Shown here: one piece after another, positions 60,887 to 64,000 of the stretch
How the letters are laid out: every line of letters begins with the position of its first letter
Numbering within the stretch: position 1 is the first letter of the stretch
From: Alligator mississippiensis
Taxonomy: Eukaryota > Chordata > Crocodylia > Alligatoridae
Length of the DNA: 64,000 bases
Assembly (NCBI RefSeq): GCF_030867095.1
Contig: NC_081833.1
Coordinates: forward strand, 70,521,895 to 70,585,894
Reading direction: 5' to 3'
The notes under the pieces: generated by a model
The model's database searches: none
What the model was told of the DNA's origin: nothing
What the model saw: the letters and a program-made list of their open reading frames with translations, nothing else
Program-made: the position numbers and the translations under genes

Positions 60887-61989
60887 GTGAGACAAGATGA
60901 ACAAGTAAATCTGGATAGAAAGATTTGCATCCAGAGAGACACTAGCAAAAAGTCAGTATTGTGTTGATGTTGGACAGGGCAAATATGATGGAGTAAGTAT
61001 GGGTGGAAATAAAAGCACAGGAGCCAGTGGATTTTATTAATTGTTGGAGCAGTGTACCGAGTGGTGCTTTATTGAAGATGGCTGGGAATTTGTGAGATAC
61101 ATGGAATGAAAACCACGCCAGTGACAAATGCACGTTGTTTCACTGATGTCAATGGAGGTAAACTGATTGAATCCAGAGGAAGAACTGGCCCGCTGTAGGA
61201 TTCCTATATCAGTGAATAGCTGCTGGGCAAACGGGCTTGAAGAGGCTCATCATGAAATATAAGACCATCTCCTTTGAGGAGGCACTATTTCATGTGTGCC
61301 CCAAGTAACTAGCCGACAAAGGACTGGTCCAGGCGAAGTCTGTGGAGGTGCTTCAGGTTTTAGGCTCAGAATTTTCTAGAGAGGGTAGGGATTACTATTA
61401 AATAATGTGCATGTTGTTGGCACACATCCCCTAGGAGCAGAACTGAGGCATAGATTGTAAAATATATTAGGGATCCTAAAGATGTGACCAGGGGCATTAT
61501 CTCTATATATCACTCATGGTTCCATCAAAGGCAAGAGTTTGGACCACTTTTTTTTCCATAATATTGTGTTTATGGACCTGAATGTTATTTCTGACCTCCA
61601 ATAATAAGTTTTCAATGGGGACTTAAACATAAATCCTTTTAGATCACAAGAGAATTGTATCAGTTCATTATGGCTGAAGACCAGGTACAATTGTAGTGCC
61701 ATCTAGTGGTCATTAATATTTCACAGCATGTATATGAGGTGTGAAAGAGGCATACATTTACTAGTAGAGGGAATTTTAAATCCGTGGTATGCAGATTCAA
61801 ATTAAGAGAAGGGGGGAAAGAAAGGAGAAGTGAAATGTCCATAGATATTATCATCTGAATAGCCCTGTAAATTCATCCACAATAGGCTGCCAAATTGCTA
61901 AAAATGCAATTAGACTGGGTTAACTCCTTGATTAACTCCAACTGTAAACATTTACAATGACTCCAGAGAAATCCCCTGGATACATAACA

Positions 61990-62006
61990 CCCCCCCCCCC
62001 CCCCCC
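61990..62006. repeat. poly-C run
   Basis: Seventeen consecutive C are flanked by AACA and GCATGC. The length is likely unstable in sequencing and in the genome. Confidence 0.95.
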
Positions 62007-62522
62007 GCATGCTTTTGAATGAATCAGAAACTGGAGAACAACAGTGACTGTACCAAAAACATGATGTGTAACACCATCCATCTAGACAGAGAGTAAATTA
62101 CTCCATTCCCCTGTTGTGCAGTGTTCAATTCTAGTGCAAACACTTTGCTCCCCAAGCCTCTTTCTCCTATAGGCTCTTACTGCTATCTTCATATATTCCC
62201 CCTTGTATTTCACCTGGTACATAAAACTGGATTGTAAAATACAGAGGAAGCACCGGTGAAAGAGGAAGCCTTGCTTATTCTTTGGAAATAACACCTTGTT
62301 TAACACATATGATGCAGGACGAACTCCACAGAATGCTTCATTTCAATGCCCCTCACAGGACTGCCCCAAATCCAGCCTCACATCCCTCACCTACCCCAAA
62401 CCAACCCCTTTGGCAATCAGATTCAGGTATTCCACAAATGCCAGAGTCTGTAGATCTGAAGGGATGTGCCTTTACTACTCAAGTTTCACACCTATTTGCC
62501 AGCTCTGAAGCAGGTTCATTAG

Positions 62523-63422
62523 CAGGGATCTGGGTTTTCCGTTTCCCAAGGAAAAGCAGAAAAAACCCAAGGATTTCATGTTTTTAGCAGAGAAAAAATG
62601 GAGTTTACCTTTTTTGCAGAGAAACCCATGGATTTCCTGCTTTTGCAAAGAGCTGTGCAAGGGGCAGAGCTCCAGCCTGCAAGAGCTGATTGAAAAATGG
62701 GCAGGAAACCCCCAGCCCTGCCTGGAGGGGGAGGGAGAGGGGAAGGGCAGGGCCTGAGGCTGTCGCTCACCCAAGGCTGGGCTCAGGCTCACTATGCTTC
62801 CTGGAGCCTGTAAGTTAAGTGGGGCTTGGGGGTTGTGGGGCACGGCTGGGGGTGAAGCTGGCTGTGGGAAGCTTGCTGGGGCCTGAGGGAACGGGGAGGT
62901 GTTAGGGGAAGACATGGAGTGCCCACCAGTGTGGACCTAGAGTGGCACAGTATCAGTCCTTCAGGGAAGCTGCACGTGAAGGTGTGGAGTCTGCTCGGGG
63001 CCCAAACCGTCACTCCAGGTCCACATGCCGCTGGGCGACCAGGCACTTCAGGAGGGGCTTTCCCCAACATGGAGAATGCTTGCCCACAGAGCCACATGTG
63101 CACCACTGCTCTCACCCCCCAGCCCTGCTCCTGGGAGTGGGCACAGAGACATTTCCCTTCTACCCCGATTCTTGATCTGGATCTGCCCAGCCCCTTCCCT
63201 TCTACCCACCCCATCCCTTCCCCCCACACACACTTACCTGCTGGTGTGTGTGTGTGTGTATGTATGTATCTCCATGTGTGTGTCTATGTGTGTGTTTATG
63301 TCGGGGGGTGCTGTGGGAGGCCTTTAATTTTAATCAAGGATTTTGGGGTTTTTATCAGAGAATTTGCCATTTTTTATCAGAGAATTTGTGATTTTTTTTA
63401 TCAGGGAAAACCAAGATCCGTG
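62523..63422. mobile_element. 900-bp hAT-like non-autonomous element
   Basis: The left end CAGGGATCTGGGTTTTCCG and the right end GGAAAACCAAGATCCGTG are inverted repeats. The 8-bp flanks TTCATTAG (62515-62522) and CTCATTAG (63423-63430) match at seven of eight bases, as a target duplication. Near the right end the phrase TTTTATCAGAGAATTTG is repeated twice. A GT-rich microsatellite lies at 63242-63304. Open frames inside are GC-rich and show no transposase motif. Confidence 0.85.
63242..63304. repeat. GT-rich microsatellite
   Basis: (GT)n is interspersed with ATGT units inside the 900-bp hAT-like element. Confidence 0.9.
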
Positions 63423-63430
63423 CTCATTAG

Positions 63431-64000
63431 ATACCATATTTAGACCAATTGCCATGAGAAGGGGAAAGAAGACCGCTCTGAGGGGAGAGGGTGACCAATT
63501 TTATACGAACAGGTTGCAGCATCACCACTGCTGAGTCTGCAATGTAAATGTCATAGTAGAGGGGGCAAAGTACAGCACTTGAACCCATTTCTTAGTGATT
63601 TGATCAATAGGGATGGGGACACTGTTAAACCAGTGAGCTCAGACCTTGGAGCCAGCACCTAAACACATTCAACCAAAGAGAAGTTGTTGGCGAGAGAAGC
63701 ATCCAGCTCTTTGTCTTGCATTGGAAGGGAATGCAGGTTCTTTCAGGCCCTGAAAACCCCTTGAAATCCATGGAAGGATTACCACTGCTATCCCAGCATT
63801 GCCTGGGAAGGACTCCCATTGATATCCCAGTGTTGCCTCCCAACTCCCAGTGCTGCCTGTACAAGGTTTGGAGGAGGAGTAGGGATAAAAAGGGGAAAAA
63901 TGTGGGGGAAATGTAGAGGTATTTCCTAAAATAAAGAACAGCCCTCAACTGGATGCTGGTTCCAGCCAGTCCCACAGATGAACTGGTGTAGAACGGACAT
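63431..64000. other. intergenic, nothing recognised
   Basis: No gene or repeat was recognised up to the window end. Confidence 0.5.

Noticed and set aside
62475-63443. Open frames of 145-174 codons in the 62.5-63.4 kb region
   Set aside because: They lie inside the GC-rich hAT-like element and microsatellite and show no transposase or other domain.
1-64000. tRNA genes, rRNA, CRISPR arrays, bacterial operons
   Set aside because: Nothing of this kind is seen. The tRNA-like pieces near 18.2-18.5 kb are degenerate SINE heads, and the tandem units are too few and too short for a CRISPR array.
36521-64000. MPHOSPH6 or CDH13 exons expected downstream from human synteny
   Set aside because: I looked for recognisable MPHOSPH6 peptide motifs on the minus strand and found none. 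The next gene probably lies beyond the window.

Overview
This is vertebrate nuclear DNA. One conserved multi-exon gene occupies the first 14 kb, and the remaining 50 kb is repeat-rich intergenic sequence. Several CR1 LINE copies of different ages, many short hAT-like elements with terminal inverted repeats, and the wording of the CR1 3' ends point to a sauropsid, most likely a crocodilian (alligator-like). A turtle is the main alternative. No bacterial, phage or organelle features were seen.

The gene is HSD17B2 (17-beta-hydroxysteroid dehydrogenase type 2) on the + strand. Five coding exons (1127-1412, 5228-5440, 5739-5924, 11444-11581, 13668-14026) give an intact 393-residue protein. It has an N-terminal membrane anchor, a TGxxxGIG cofactor loop, NNAG, the catalytic Ser and YxxxK, and a hydrophobic C-terminal part. 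All four introns are GT-AG and phase 1. Introns 1, 3 and 4 carry old repeats: a CR1 tail, a 42-bp triplication, a MIR/L2-like fragment and two hAT-like elements.

From 14 to 36.5 kb the sequence is mainly LINE debris. Four minus-strand CR1 reverse-transcriptase fragments lie at 14981-15925, 23212-24430, 26716-28630 and 34890-36520. The third is the least decayed; the fourth is the oldest and carries a 191-bp hAT insertion with a perfect 8-bp target duplication. A + strand reverse-transcriptase fossil at 21780-22930 belongs to a different, non-CR1 clade. Three copies of one hAT-like family (TIR GGCTAGGGACAGACATT) lie at 8.8, 14.4 and 31.0 kb.

From 36.5 to 64 kb no coding gene could be supported. 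This part holds two diverged copies of a 330-bp sequence (40.37 and 55.82 kb) and a cluster of TIR elements at 43.5-47.0 kb, including an interleaved inverted-repeat structure at 45606-46075. It also holds a GC-rich block at 56.58-58.39 kb that ends in a probable fossil LTR, two further hAT-like elements (187 bp and 900 bp) and simple repeats. In human the next gene downstream of HSD17B2 is MPHOSPH6; I did not find it here.

I see no convincing new biological system. The observations most worth following are the duplicated 330-bp sequence, the interleaved inverted repeats, the non-CR1 LINE and the GC-rich LTR block.
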